Source: Nocardia beijingensis NBRC 16342 (GTDB taxonomy: Bacteria; Actinomycetota; Actinomycetes; Mycobacteriales; Mycobacteriaceae). Taken from it: a DNA stretch of 64,000 bases. The DNA lies in NCBI RefSeq assembly GCF_001612785.1, contig NZ_BDBC01000045.1:62001-126000 (forward strand). Direction: 5' to 3'. The position numbers and the translations under genes were made by a program. The notes beneath the pieces are model-generated. The model was not told where the DNA came from. It saw only the letters and a list, made by a program, of their open reading frames with translations, and searched no databases. Shown here one piece after another: positions 44,202 through 52,500 of the stretch; the first letter of the stretch is position 1, and each line of letters begins with the position of its first letter.

Positions 44202-45413
44202 ATGTCCGAGCCGATCGCCGCCCGCCCCGTGGAGACCACCGAGCAGCACCGCGAGGCGCCCGAGCCGCCGCCCGCACCCGCCCGGCTCGTCGCGTTGGAC
44301 GTGCTGCGCGGGATCGCGATCCTCGGCACGCTCGCCACCAACATCTGGATCGTCACGAACCCGGAGGGGCTGGTCGGCTATCTGCACGACCTCGGTGGGC
44401 AGGCCGGTGGCTGGACCTGGGCCGAGCGCGTGCTCCAGCAGCTGGCGCAGGGCAAGTTCCTCGGGCTGCTCACCGTCATGTTCGGCATCGGCCTCGCCAT
44501 CCAGCAACGCTCCGCCACGAAGGCAGGGCGCCGCTGGCCGGGGAAGTATCCCTGGCGCGCGGGACTGCTCTTCCTGGACGGTCTGGTCAATTTCGTCTTC
44601 GTCGCCGAGTACGACGTCCTGATGGGTTACGCCGTGACCGGGCTCGTGGTCGCCTTCGTGCTGGCCACCGGGCCGCGGACGAGGCGGCGCTGGCTGGTCG
44701 GCGCGGCGGCCGCGCATGTATCGCTGTTGACGCTGATCGCGCTGGCTCTGGCGTTCGCGCCGGGACCGGACGCCGCGTCGCGTCGCGCCCTGGACCCGAA
44801 TCCCTACGCTGACGGCTCGTTCTGGGAGCTGGCGCTGTTCCGCCTCGGCAACGCCGGGCTGTTCCGGACGGAGACGATCTTCGTCTTCGCGATGTCGGTC
44901 GCGCTGTTCCTGACCGGCGCCCGGCTGTTCCGTGCGGGTGTGTTCGCGCCGGAGGGCGCGCGGCTGCGCAAGCGGCTGATGGTCATCGGTTTCGCGATAG
45001 CCGCGCCGATCGACCTCGGCGTCGGCATTCTGGGCGGTGGCGACCTCATCCTGTTCACTCGGTACGGCAGCGCCCCGTTCGTCGCTCTCGGCATTCTGGC
45101 CGCGGTCGCCGAGTGGTACCTGCGGCGTCCCCGCCCCGGTTTCGCCGGACGGCGTTTCGCCGAGATCGGCCGCACCGCGCTCAGCTGCTACATCCTGCAG
45201 AACCTGGTGGCATCGATGCTCTGCTACGGCTGGGGTTTCGGACTCGCCGCGCGGGTCTCGCCCGACGACCGCGTCCCCTTCACCATCGGTGTCTACCTGC
45301 TCGTGTCGCTGATCATCGCGTGCGGAGCGCACCTGTGGCTACGACGCTTCGAGCGGGGGCCGGTGGAGTGGTTCTGGAACGTGAGTTACCGAACACTGGC
45401 CAGGGAACACTGA
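44202..45413 (+). CDS. DUF418 integral membrane protein
   Basis: This 403-aa membrane protein has about nine or ten helices. The signature start LVALDVLRGIAILGTLATNI is typical of DUF418/acyltransferase-3-related proteins, and GKFLGLLTVMFGIGLAIQQR follows. The C-terminal DUF418 domain has EIGRTALSCYILQNLVASML and HLWLRRFERGPVEWFWN. ATG 44202 is used. The transported or modified substrate is not known. It opens the accessory segment beyond dop. Confidence 0.85.
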   Translation: MSEPIAARPVETTEQHREAPEPPPAPARLVALDVLRGIAILGTLATNIWIVTNPEGLVGYLHDLGGQAGGWTWAERVLQQLAQGKFLGLLTVMFGIGLAIQQRSATKAGRRWPGKYPWRAGLLFLDGLVNFVFVAEYDVLMGYAVTGLVVAFVLATGPRTRRRWLVGAAAAHVSLLTLIALALAFAPGPDAASRRALDPNPYADGSFWELALFRLGNAGLFRTETIFVFAMSVALFLTGARLFRAGVFAPEGARLRKRLMVIGFAIAAPIDLGVGILGGGDLILFTRYGSAPFVALGILAAVAEWYLRRPRPGFAGRRFAEIGRTALSCYILQNLVASMLCYGWGFGLAARVSPDDRVPFTIGVYLLVSLIIACGAHLWLRRFERGPVEWFWNVSYRTLAREH

Positions 45414-45535
45414 CCGCCGAGCCGACCACCGGGATGCGGGCAGCACGATTTCCATTGCGGCCCTGCGCTTGTCGCAGCCGCACACGCCGCGGCGATCCGG
45501 CGGACACGGCACTCGGCGCCCGCTACCGTCGTGCT

Positions 45536-46075
45536 GTGACGCTCGCCGATCGCTACCCTTTGCTGCACACACCGGCCCACTGGGCGTGGGGCGATCTGGA
45601 TGTGCGGTTCTCCACCGCGCTCCCGTCCGACGAACTGGTCACCAATATCCACGTGGTCTGTTTCGTCGGCGACGAGATCGTGCTGTGCCGTGACGACCGC
45701 GACGTCTGGCTGATTCCGGGCGGCACGAGGGAACGCGGCGAGTCGATCGACGCCTGCGTGCGCCGTGAACTGCGGGAGGAGGCGGGAGCACGGCCGGTCG
45801 GGCCGATCCGATGGCTCGGCGCGCATCACGCGACGAGCAACAGCTCCGCACCGCATCGCGAGTGGCAGCCCCATCCGCACAAGGCGTGGCTGTGGTGCAC
45901 CGCGGATGTGGTGCTCGACTCCGCCCCGACCAATCCGGACGATGCCGAGCGGATCCTCGAGGTGCGCGCCTTCCCCGTGGCCGAAGCGATGCGGCGGGCC
46001 GGATCGGACGGCGCGTACCTGAGCGAACTCGTGGCATTGGCCGTCGAACTCCACCGGCCCGAGTATCGCGAGTGA
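45536..46075 (+). CDS. Nudix hydrolase
   Basis: This 179-aa protein has a Nudix box GTRERGESIDACVRRELREE followed by AGA, fitting Gx5Ex7REUxEExGU with metal-binding glutamates. It hydrolyses a nucleoside diphosphate linked to another moiety; the substrate cannot be told. The GTG at 45536 gives a start VTLADRYPLLHTPAHWAWG. It is followed closely by the DUF427 gene. Confidence 0.88.
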   Translation: MTLADRYPLLHTPAHWAWGDLDVRFSTALPSDELVTNIHVVCFVGDEIVLCRDDRDVWLIPGGTRERGESIDACVRRELREEAGARPVGPIRWLGAHHATSNSSAPHREWQPHPHKAWLWCTADVVLDSAPTNPDDAERILEVRAFPVAEAMRRAGSDGAYLSELVALAVELHRPEYRE

Positions 46076-46138
46076 TCCCGCCTGCCGCCGTACCTGCTCG
46101 GCCGCCGCCCACTGATGGAACAGGGGCAGAATCGAAGG

Positions 46139-46426
46139 ATGGCAACGGCAACTTGGCACGGCCGCGTCCTCGCGACCAGCAATGACACCATCATCGTCGA
46201 GGGCAATCACTACTTCCCGCCGGACTCGATCCGGCCGGAGTTCTTCCAGCCCTCCGACACGCACACCTACTGCCCGTGGAAGGGCACCGCCAGCTACTAC
46301 ACCGTGGTGGTCGACGGAGACAGCAACACCGATGCCGCCTGGTACTACCCGGAGCCGAAGACCAAGGCGGCACAGATCAAGGACTACGTCGCGTTCTGGC
46401 GCGGCGTCGAGGTGACCGAGAGCTGA
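46139..46426 (+). CDS. DUF427 family protein
   Basis: This 95-aa single-domain protein matches DUF427: ATWHGRVLATSNDTIIVEGN, HYFPPDSI, TYCPWKGTASYYTVVVDG, then AAWYYPEP and VAFWRGVEV. The fold is a small beta barrel common in actinobacteria. No activity is known; Cys in TYCPWKG is conserved. ATG 46139 is preferred over 46115 because the family begins here. Confidence 0.88.
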   Translation: MATATWHGRVLATSNDTIIVEGNHYFPPDSIRPEFFQPSDTHTYCPWKGTASYYTVVVDGDSNTDAAWYYPEPKTKAAQIKDYVAFWRGVEVTES

Positions 46427-46517
46427 CCGGTAATCGGAGGAATCGGGAATACCGCCCGGCTGAAACCGATACGCTCATCCCAGGATTCAGCGCGAGTGTC
46501 TCAGCCGGGAGCATCCC

Positions 46518-47294
46518 ATGATCAAGGCTCTGGTCACCAACGGCTTCTCGATGGCGCCTGGAAGCGCGGCGGACGAACCAGCGGGCCTCGCGCTGCTGCG
46601 GCCGGGAGTGCTCGCCTTCGCCGGATCGATCGGTCCCACGGAGTTGCACGCGCATCACGCGGTGCAGATCGTCGCCGCGAGCACGCCGATCGTGCTGGTG
46701 GACGGTAGCGGTGTCCGCAGGCAGGGCACCCACGTCATCGTGCCGACCGACGCACCGCACCGGATCGACGTGGGCGCCGCGCACGGCACGGCCGTCTACC
46801 TCGACCCGGAGACGGCCGCGGGCGCGGCGGCAGATCGCAGAGCCCACCTCAACGGATGGGTCGACGATGCCGACACCCTCGGCATCACCGCCGGTGGCGG
46901 CGATCTGACCGCGCAGGTCGCCGCGGTCGTCGACGATCTGCTGCCCCAGGACGACGCCTCCGGATCGGGCGAGCGGCACGCGGTGATCACGGCGGCCCTG
47001 CAACTGCTGCCCGCTCTGGTGCGCACCGGGTCGGTGCGCGGCGCGGACGTCGCACGACAACTGGGGATTCCCGCGCCCCGGCTGTCCCACCTGTTCACCG
47101 AGCAGATGGGAATCCCCTTGCGGCGCTACATCCTTTGGCTGCGGCTGCACATCGCGCGGACCCGCGCGCTGGCCGGAGACGATCTCACAGCGGCCGCGCA
47201 CGCGGCGGGTTTCTCCGACGGCGCCGACCTGACCCGCACCTGCCGCCGGACGTTCGGGTTGTCGCCCGCGGTGCTGAGCCACACCGGCGAATAG
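46518..47294 (+). CDS. AraC family transcriptional regulator
   Basis: This 258-aa protein has an N-terminal cupin-like ligand domain (FAGSIGPTELHAHHAVQIVA) and a C-terminal double helix-turn-helix (GADVARQLGIPAPRLSHLFT, GIPLRRYILWLRLHIAR, then DLTAAAHAAGFSDGADLTRT). The ligand is unknown. It is convergent with a deazaflavin-dependent nitroreductase-type gene. Confidence 0.9.
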   Translation: MIKALVTNGFSMAPGSAADEPAGLALLRPGVLAFAGSIGPTELHAHHAVQIVAASTPIVLVDGSGVRRQGTHVIVPTDAPHRIDVGAAHGTAVYLDPETAAGAAADRRAHLNGWVDDADTLGITAGGGDLTAQVAAVVDDLLPQDDASGSGERHAVITAALQLLPALVRTGSVRGADVARQLGIPAPRLSHLFTEQMGIPLRRYILWLRLHIARTRALAGDDLTAAAHAAGFSDGADLTRTCRRTFGLSPAVLSHTGE

Positions 47295-47366
47295 CCGCAC
47301 CCGCGCGATGGGAGCACGGTCCGGCGACGACGCTGTTGCCGGTGGACGGCGGGCGATCGGGGCCGA

Positions 47367-47747
47367 TCAGTCCGCCGGACGGGCCTCGACGTAGTAGTCC
47401 GCCGAGATCGTCTTCAGTACCTGCCGCACGCCGAGCGGCGCCCACGCCGCGGCCGGGTCGTGCCGCACGACCGGATCGGTCAGCTCGACGACATGGCCGC
47501 GGGTTTCCAGGGCGAAACCGCCCGCCGCGCGAATGTTCTTGACCCAGTCCACATCCCGGCCGTAGGTCAGCGCGATCCGGTAGGCGCCGTCCTGGTCGAA
47601 GACCATGACCGGGGTGCGGTAGGCCCGTCCCGACTTCCTGCCCTTGTGCAGCACGATGCCGAAGCCGGGCGCGCGTCCCGCGACCAGGCCCGCGGTGGGG
47701 TTGGTGACATGCCGGTTGAAATTCGCCAGTGCGTGCGGAAGCACCAT
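47367..47747 (-). CDS. Deazaflavin-dependent nitroreductase family protein (DUF385), first copy
   Basis: This 126-aa protein of the F420-dependent DDN/DUF385 family shows ALANFNRHVTNPTAGLVAGR, GIVLHKGRKSGRAYRTPVMV (the phosphate-binding KSGR motif for F420), and YGRDVDWVKNIRAAGGFALE. Family members reduce quinones or nitroimidazoles. ATG 47747 is the start. A second, more distant member lies at 49602. Confidence 0.86.
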   Translation of the reverse strand: MVLPHALANFNRHVTNPTAGLVAGRAPGFGIVLHKGRKSGRAYRTPVMVFDQDGAYRIALTYGRDVDWVKNIRAAGGFALETRGHVVELTDPVVRHDPAAAWAPLGVRQVLKTISADYYVEARPAD

Positions 47748-47800
47748 GGGCGGCGATCCTCTCTCCCTGTGGCGTGCGGTGTTCACGTTACTCTCGACCC

Positions 47801-48403
47801 ATGTCCGCTCCGCCGCGTCATCGCGAGCCGCCCCACCCCGGAGAGCCGGGCGGCGAAACGATCGCGGTCTACGATGCGGCGGGCAACCCGGTGGGCGCCG
47901 CGGAGCGGTCAGCGGTCTACCGCGACGGATTGTGGCACGCCAGCGCGGGCGTGCTCCTGCGGTCCGGTGACGGCGAACGCGTCTACGTGCACCGCCGCAC
48001 CGACACCAAGCTGGTTTTCGCCGGTATGCACGACTGCCTCGCCGGTGGTGTGGTCGCGCCGGGCGAAGCGCCACGCGGGACGGCCGTGCGCGAACTGGCC
48101 GAAGAACTGGGCGTCACGCCCGACCTCGCCGCCGTCTCCCGACGACCGCTGGCGACCGTCTCCTGGGACGGCGAGTGGGCCGGTCGGCCGATGCGCTGCC
48201 ATCTGTTCGCGTACGAGGCGCGCTACGACGGGCCGATCCGCCACCAACCCGACGAAATCGCCGCGGGATGGTGGTGGAACGACGCCGAGCTGCTGGCGCG
48301 TCTGGCCGATCCGGACTGGCCGTTCGTCCCGGACACTCGCCTGCTCATCACCGACCTGCTGACCTGCGCCCGGCCACCGGAGGACGCCGGGACGCGACCC
48401 TGA
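47801..48403 (+). CDS. Nudix hydrolase, IDI-like
   Basis: This 200-aa protein has IAVYDAAGNPVGAAERSAVY and the Nudix box GGVVAPGEAPRGTAVRELAE followed by ELGV. Its overall layout resembles YfcD/isopentenyl-diphosphate isomerase-like Nudix proteins, so the substrate may not be a nucleotide. ATG 47801 is used. It ends one base before the stop of the AIM24-like gene, which is convergent. Confidence 0.87.
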   Translation: MSAPPRHREPPHPGEPGGETIAVYDAAGNPVGAAERSAVYRDGLWHASAGVLLRSGDGERVYVHRRTDTKLVFAGMHDCLAGGVVAPGEAPRGTAVRELAEELGVTPDLAAVSRRPLATVSWDGEWAGRPMRCHLFAYEARYDGPIRHQPDEIAAGWWWNDAELLARLADPDWPFVPDTRLLITDLLTCARPPEDAGTRP

Positions 48404-49084
48404 TCAGCTGGACGACGCGACGGATGCCGCCCAGGCGGCGAACGCACCGGGATTGCGGGTCTGCAACAGCAGCCTGCCGGGACCGGTGAAGTCGAAGACG
48501 AAGCCCTCGCCGGATTTCAGCGACTGGATCGATCGGCCCGAAACCGCTCGGCGGATACTGAAATTCATCGCCAGGTCGTAGGCGACCACGTGCCCGGTGT
48601 CGATCGTGATGGGCTCGCCCGGTTGCAGATCGATCACATCGATCGCGCCGAACACGCCCACCACGATCTCGCCATCGCCGTGCGCGCGCAGACCGAACCC
48701 GCCTTCGCCGCCGAACAGATTGGCGAAACCGCCCCACTTGCTCTCCACCTGCACGCCGTGCGAGTTGGCGATCCAGCCCCCTCGGCTGATGAAGAAAGGC
48801 CGATCCGGCGTGATCTGCAAGTTGAGCATGTCGCCGGGAAGCGCGGGCGCCACGTCGACCCAGCCGCCCTGCGGTGGCGCGGTGAACGTCGAGACGAAGA
48901 ACGATTCGCCGGCCAGCACCGACCGCTTCAGCCCGGCCAGGATGCCGCCCTCTGCCTTGGCCTGCAACGTGACTCCCGCCGAGTGCGCCACCATGGCGCC
49001 GCTCTCGACCCGCATCGGCTCGCCTCCGGCGAGAAAGCACCGTGCGACGGCGGCGGCGGGACTGTGGCGCAGTTGTACTTTCAT
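48404..49084 (-). CDS. AIM24 family protein (TIGR00266 type)
   Basis: This 226-aa protein has a double-stranded beta-helix fold. It starts MKVQLRHSPAAAVARCFLAG, includes GEPMRVESGAMVAHS, GESFFVSTFTAPPQGGWVDV, and ends GEGFVFDFTGPGRLLLQTRN. Family members are widespread single-domain proteins of unknown role, named after the mitochondrial AIM24 protein. No membrane segment is present. Confidence 0.9.
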   Translation of the reverse strand: MKVQLRHSPAAAVARCFLAGGEPMRVESGAMVAHSAGVTLQAKAEGGILAGLKRSVLAGESFFVSTFTAPPQGGWVDVAPALPGDMLNLQITPDRPFFISRGGWIANSHGVQVESKWGGFANLFGGEGGFGLRAHGDGEIVVGVFGAIDVIDLQPGEPITIDTGHVVAYDLAMNFSIRRAVSGRSIQSLKSGEGFVFDFTGPGRLLLQTRNPGAFAAWAASVASSS

Positions 49085-49129
49085 GTCCGCCGACCCTACC
49101 GGCCGGGTTCCACACGGCGGGAACGCTTG

Positions 49130-49498
49130 TCAGAGCAGATCGCGCAGTGCGGTGTCGTCGCGGGCCACCACCGCGCCGCCGTCGGCGGTGAGCACGATCG
49201 GCCGTTGGATCAGCCCCGGATGTTCGACCAAGGCGTCGATCCAGCGGTCCCGGTCGGCGGCGGTCCGCGGCCAGCTCGCCATGCCGAGATCCTTGGCGAC
49301 CTGCTCGCCCGTGCGGGTGATGTCCCACGGTTCGGCGTCCAGCCGCCGCAACACCTCACGCAGTTCGGCGGCCGTCGGCGGCTGGTCCAGATACTTGCGC
49401 ACGGTGTAGTCGACACCGGCCTCGTTCAGGAACGCGGTGGCGTTGCGGCTCTTGCTGCACCGCGGGTTGTGCCAGATCTCGGTCTGCCCGGAAGTCAT
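49130..49498 (-). CDS. arsC: Arsenate reductase ArsC (glutaredoxin type)
   Basis: This 122-aa thioredoxin-fold protein has IWHNPRCSKSRNATAFLNEA with the catalytic Cys, VRKYLDQPPTAAELREVL, and GLIQRPIVLTADGGAVVARD with the conserved RP loop and following Arg. It may reduce arsenate with glutaredoxin or mycothiol systems, though no arsenic resistance operon is adjacent. ATG 49498 is chosen. Confidence 0.88.
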   Translation of the reverse strand: MTSGQTEIWHNPRCSKSRNATAFLNEAGVDYTVRKYLDQPPTAAELREVLRRLDAEPWDITRTGEQVAKDLGMASWPRTAADRDRWIDALVEHPGLIQRPIVLTADGGAVVARDDTALRDLL

Positions 49499-49601
49499 GC
49501 ACGCAGAGTACCGAGAGCGCGCGCCCGGTTCGCCGCGCGCCCACTGGCGGATCTCGGACTTCACAGCGCCGACCGCGGCGCCTGCTCCGATACTGGAAGT
49601 C

Positions 49602-50126
49602 ATGACTGAGCACCCGTCGCCCGAGAACCCCTACGGCACACCGACCACCTCCGGTCCCGAACGCATCCCCGCGTATCAGAGCGTGCTGAACCGGGTCGTG
49701 CGCACGCTGCTGCGCGTGCCAGGCTTGTCGGGCATCGTCGGCAAGCGGCTGATGATCCTGCACGTCGTCGGGCGCAAGTCGGGGAAGGTGTACGACGTGC
49801 CGGTGGCCTACACCCGGCACGGTGACAGTCTGCTGATCGGCACCGCCCTGCGTCCGTGGGTGAAGAACCTGAAGGCGGGCGATCCGGTGCGGGCCTCCTT
49901 AGGCGGCGCGCCTCGCACGTTCGACCCGGTGGTCCACACCTCCGAGGCGGAGGTGCTCCGGCTGTACGAGATCGTCGCGCGGGACAACAAGCAGAACGCC
50001 GAGTACAACGGCATCGGCTTCACGGCCGACGGTTCACCCTCCAAGGCCGACATCTACCAGACCTGGCAGCAGGGCGGCGTGGTGGTGGAACTGACGCCGC
50101 ACCGGGCGGCTCAGCCGTCGACGTAA
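49602..50126 (+). CDS. Deazaflavin-dependent nitroreductase family protein, second copy
   Basis: This 174-aa DDN-like protein has LNRVVRTLLRVPGLSGIVGK, LHVVGRKSGKVYDVPVAYTR with the KSGK motif, and RPWVKNLKAGDPVRASLGG. It lacks a signal peptide, but the N-terminal helix may touch the membrane as in DDN. ATG 49602 is used. Its end overlaps the convergent aminotransferase end by 16 bases. Confidence 0.86.
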   Translation: MTEHPSPENPYGTPTTSGPERIPAYQSVLNRVVRTLLRVPGLSGIVGKRLMILHVVGRKSGKVYDVPVAYTRHGDSLLIGTALRPWVKNLKAGDPVRASLGGAPRTFDPVVHTSEAEVLRLYEIVARDNKQNAEYNGIGFTADGSPSKADIYQTWQQGGVVVELTPHRAAQPST

Positions 50127-51421
50127 CCGTCGGCGACGTCGAGCACTTCGTCCACGATCTCCAGGCCGGTGCGCAGTTCGTCGGCCGTCGTGGTCAGCGG
50201 CGGCGCGATCTGGAAGCGGTTGCCTGCGTTGAACGGCCACAGCCCGCGCGCCTTGGCCGCGGCGGTGACGGCGGCCATCGGTTCGGCGTCCGCGCCCGTC
50301 GCCGCGAACGGGATCAGCGGCTGCCGGTCGCGGTGATCCCGGACCAGCTCCAGCGCCCAGAAGAAGCCGAGCCCGCGCACCTCCCCGACGCTCGGATGAC
50401 GACCGGCCAGCTCGCGCAGACCTTTGCCGAGCACATCGGCGCCCACCGCCCGCACGTGATCGAGGATTCCCTCCCGCTCGAACACCGCGATCGAGGCGAC
50501 GCCCGCCGCGCAGGCCAGCGGGTGTCCCGCGTAGGTGAGGCCGCCCGGGTACACCACATGGTCGTAACGCCGCGCGATCCGCTCGGCCATGAGCACGCCG
50601 CCGAGCGGGACGTAGCCGGAGTTCACCCCCTTGGCGAAGGTGATGATGTCCGGCTCGACGCCGAACGCCTGAACCGCGAACCATTCGCCGACCCGGCCGA
50701 ACCCGACCATCACTTCGTCGGCGATGTAGACGATGCCGAACTCGTCGCACAGCGCTCGCACGCCGGCGAGGTAACCGGGCGGCGGGACGAGCACACCGTT
50801 GGTGCCGACCACCGTCTCCAGGATCAGTCCCGCGATGTGCTGCGGCCCCTCCAGCTCGATCACCTGCCGCAGGTGCCGCAGCGCGGCTGCCGTCTCTTCC
50901 TCGGGAGTCGCCGTGCCCCACGGTGACCGGTACGGGTAGGGCCCGAAGAACCGCACCACGTCGACGTTGGTCGGCTCCGCGCCCCAGCGGCGCGGTTCCC
51001 CCGTCAGGCCGATCGCGACGCCCGTGCCGCCGTGGTAGGAGCGGTAGGCGGCGAGCATCTTCGTCCGGCCGGTGTAGCTGCGCGCCAAACGCACCGCGTG
51101 CTCGACGGCCTCGGCGCCGCCGGTGGTGAACAGGATCCGGTTCAGGTCGCCGGGAGCCCGCTCGACGATCAGCCGGGCCAGTTCGCTGCGCACGTCGTTG
51201 CCGACCGTCGGCGAGATGGTCGCCAACCGCTGCGCCTGCGCGACGATCGCCGCGACGATGTCCGGATGCTGGTGGCCGATGTTCACGTTGACCATCTGGG
51301 AGGAGAAATCCAGGTAGCGCTTGCCGGTGTCGTCCCAGAAGTAGGAACCGAACGCCCCGGTGATCGGAACCGGGTTCAACTCGGCCTGCGCGCTCCAGGG
51401 ATAGAAGACGTGATCGGCCAC
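50111..51421 (-). CDS. Class III (omega) aminotransferase, probably beta-alanine-type
   Basis: This 436-aa PLP enzyme has NVNIGHQHPDIVAAIVAQAQ, FTTGGAEAVEHAVRLARSYT, IADEVMVGFGRVGEWFAVQA (Asp binding the PLP ring), and IITFAKGVNSGYVPLGGVLM with the Schiff-base Lys. It follows a dihydropyrimidinase/carbamoylase set, so it probably removes the amino group of beta-alanine or 3-aminoisobutyrate. The GTG at 51421 is one base beyond the stop of the LLM gene, with a GAAGGGAG site upstream. Confidence 0.88.
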   Translation of the reverse strand: MADHVFYPWSAQAELNPVPITGAFGSYFWDDTGKRYLDFSSQMVNVNIGHQHPDIVAAIVAQAQRLATISPTVGNDVRSELARLIVERAPGDLNRILFTTGGAEAVEHAVRLARSYTGRTKMLAAYRSYHGGTGVAIGLTGEPRRWGAEPTNVDVVRFFGPYPYRSPWGTATPEEETAAALRHLRQVIELEGPQHIAGLILETVVGTNGVLVPPPGYLAGVRALCDEFGIVYIADEVMVGFGRVGEWFAVQAFGVEPDIITFAKGVNSGYVPLGGVLMAERIARRYDHVVYPGGLTYAGHPLACAAGVASIAVFEREGILDHVRAVGADVLGKGLRELAGRHPSVGEVRGLGFFWALELVRDHRDRQPLIPFAATGADAEPMAAVTAAAKARGLWPFNAGNRFQIAPPLTTTADELRTGLEIVDEVLDVADGYVDG

Positions 51422-51422
51422 G

Positions 51423-52469
51423 CTAGTCGCTCCCTTCGTTCGATCGAGTCGCGGTGACGAGGGAGGCGAGACTTGGCAGCACCGATTCACCGTACGCCGC
51501 CAATGTCGCGTTCTTCGCGTCGTGCTGGAGATAGACGGCGAATTGGTGCACGCCGAGCCCCTCCAGCTCACGCAGCCGGGACAGGTGGTCGTCGGGCGTG
51601 CCCAGCAGGCAGAAGCGGTCCACGATGGCGTCGGGCACGAACTCGGCGTGCACATTGCCCGCGCGTCCGTGCAGGTTGTAGTCGTAGCCGCGCCTGCCTT
51701 CGACATAGTCGGTGAGGGCGGCCGGGATCTCGCCTGCCGTACCGTATCTCGCCACCATCTCCGCCACGTGGTTGCCGACCATCCCGCCGAACCATCGGCA
51801 CTGTTGCCGCGCGTGCGCCAGCGCCGCGTCCGTCCCGTCGGTGACATACGCGGGTGCGGCGACGCAGATCCGGACCGCCGCCGGGTCCCGGCCCGCGCGC
51901 TCGGCCGCGGCGCGCACCCGGGCGATGGTCCATGCCGCGATGTCCGGGTCGGCCAGTTGCAGGATGAACCCGTCGGCCACGGCGCCGGTCAGCTCGAGCG
52001 CGCGCGGCCCGTAGCCCGCCGCCCACACCTCCAGGCGGGAGCCGGCCGCCCACGGCAACCGGACGACGGTGTCGTCCACCCGCGCGCTGCGACCGTTGCC
52101 GAGTTCGCGGATGACCTCGATCGCTCGCCGCAGGGTGTCCAGCGTGGCGGGCCTGCCGCCCAGCGTGCGCACGGCCGAGTCGCCGCGGCCGATCCCGCAG
52201 ACGGTGCGGTTGCCGAACATCTCGTTGAGCGTGGCGAAGGTCGACGCGGTCACCGTCCAGTCTCTGGTGGCCGGGTTGGTCACCATCGGACCGACCACGA
52301 CCTTGCGGGTGGCGGCCAGGATCTGGCTGTAGATGACGTAGGGCTCCTGCCAGAGCAGGTGCGAGTCGAAGGTCCAGACGTGGGAGAACCCGTATGTCTC
52401 CGCGAGCCTGGCCAGTTCGATCACACGCGCGGCGGGGGGCGTGCATTGCAGCACCACACCGATGTCCAT
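51423..52469 (-). CDS. LLM class flavin/F420-dependent oxidoreductase
   Basis: This 348-aa luciferase-like monooxygenase-fold protein has MDIGVVLQCTPPAARVIELA, FSHVWTFDSHLLWQEPYVIY, CGIGRGDSAVRTLGGRPATL, and LEVWAAGYGPRALELTGAVA. It resembles the TIGR03842-type F420-dependent set often found beside pyrimidine degradation genes. It might act on a pyrimidine or its product; the exact step is unknown. Confidence 0.86.
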   Translation of the reverse strand: MDIGVVLQCTPPAARVIELARLAETYGFSHVWTFDSHLLWQEPYVIYSQILAATRKVVVGPMVTNPATRDWTVTASTFATLNEMFGNRTVCGIGRGDSAVRTLGGRPATLDTLRRAIEVIRELGNGRSARVDDTVVRLPWAAGSRLEVWAAGYGPRALELTGAVADGFILQLADPDIAAWTIARVRAAAERAGRDPAAVRICVAAPAYVTDGTDAALAHARQQCRWFGGMVGNHVAEMVARYGTAGEIPAALTDYVEGRRGYDYNLHGRAGNVHAEFVPDAIVDRFCLLGTPDDHLSRLRELEGLGVHQFAVYLQHDAKNATLAAYGESVLPSLASLVTATRSNEGSD

Positions 52470-52500
52470 GCGGGCACTTCTCCGTTCCGAGGATCGAAGG

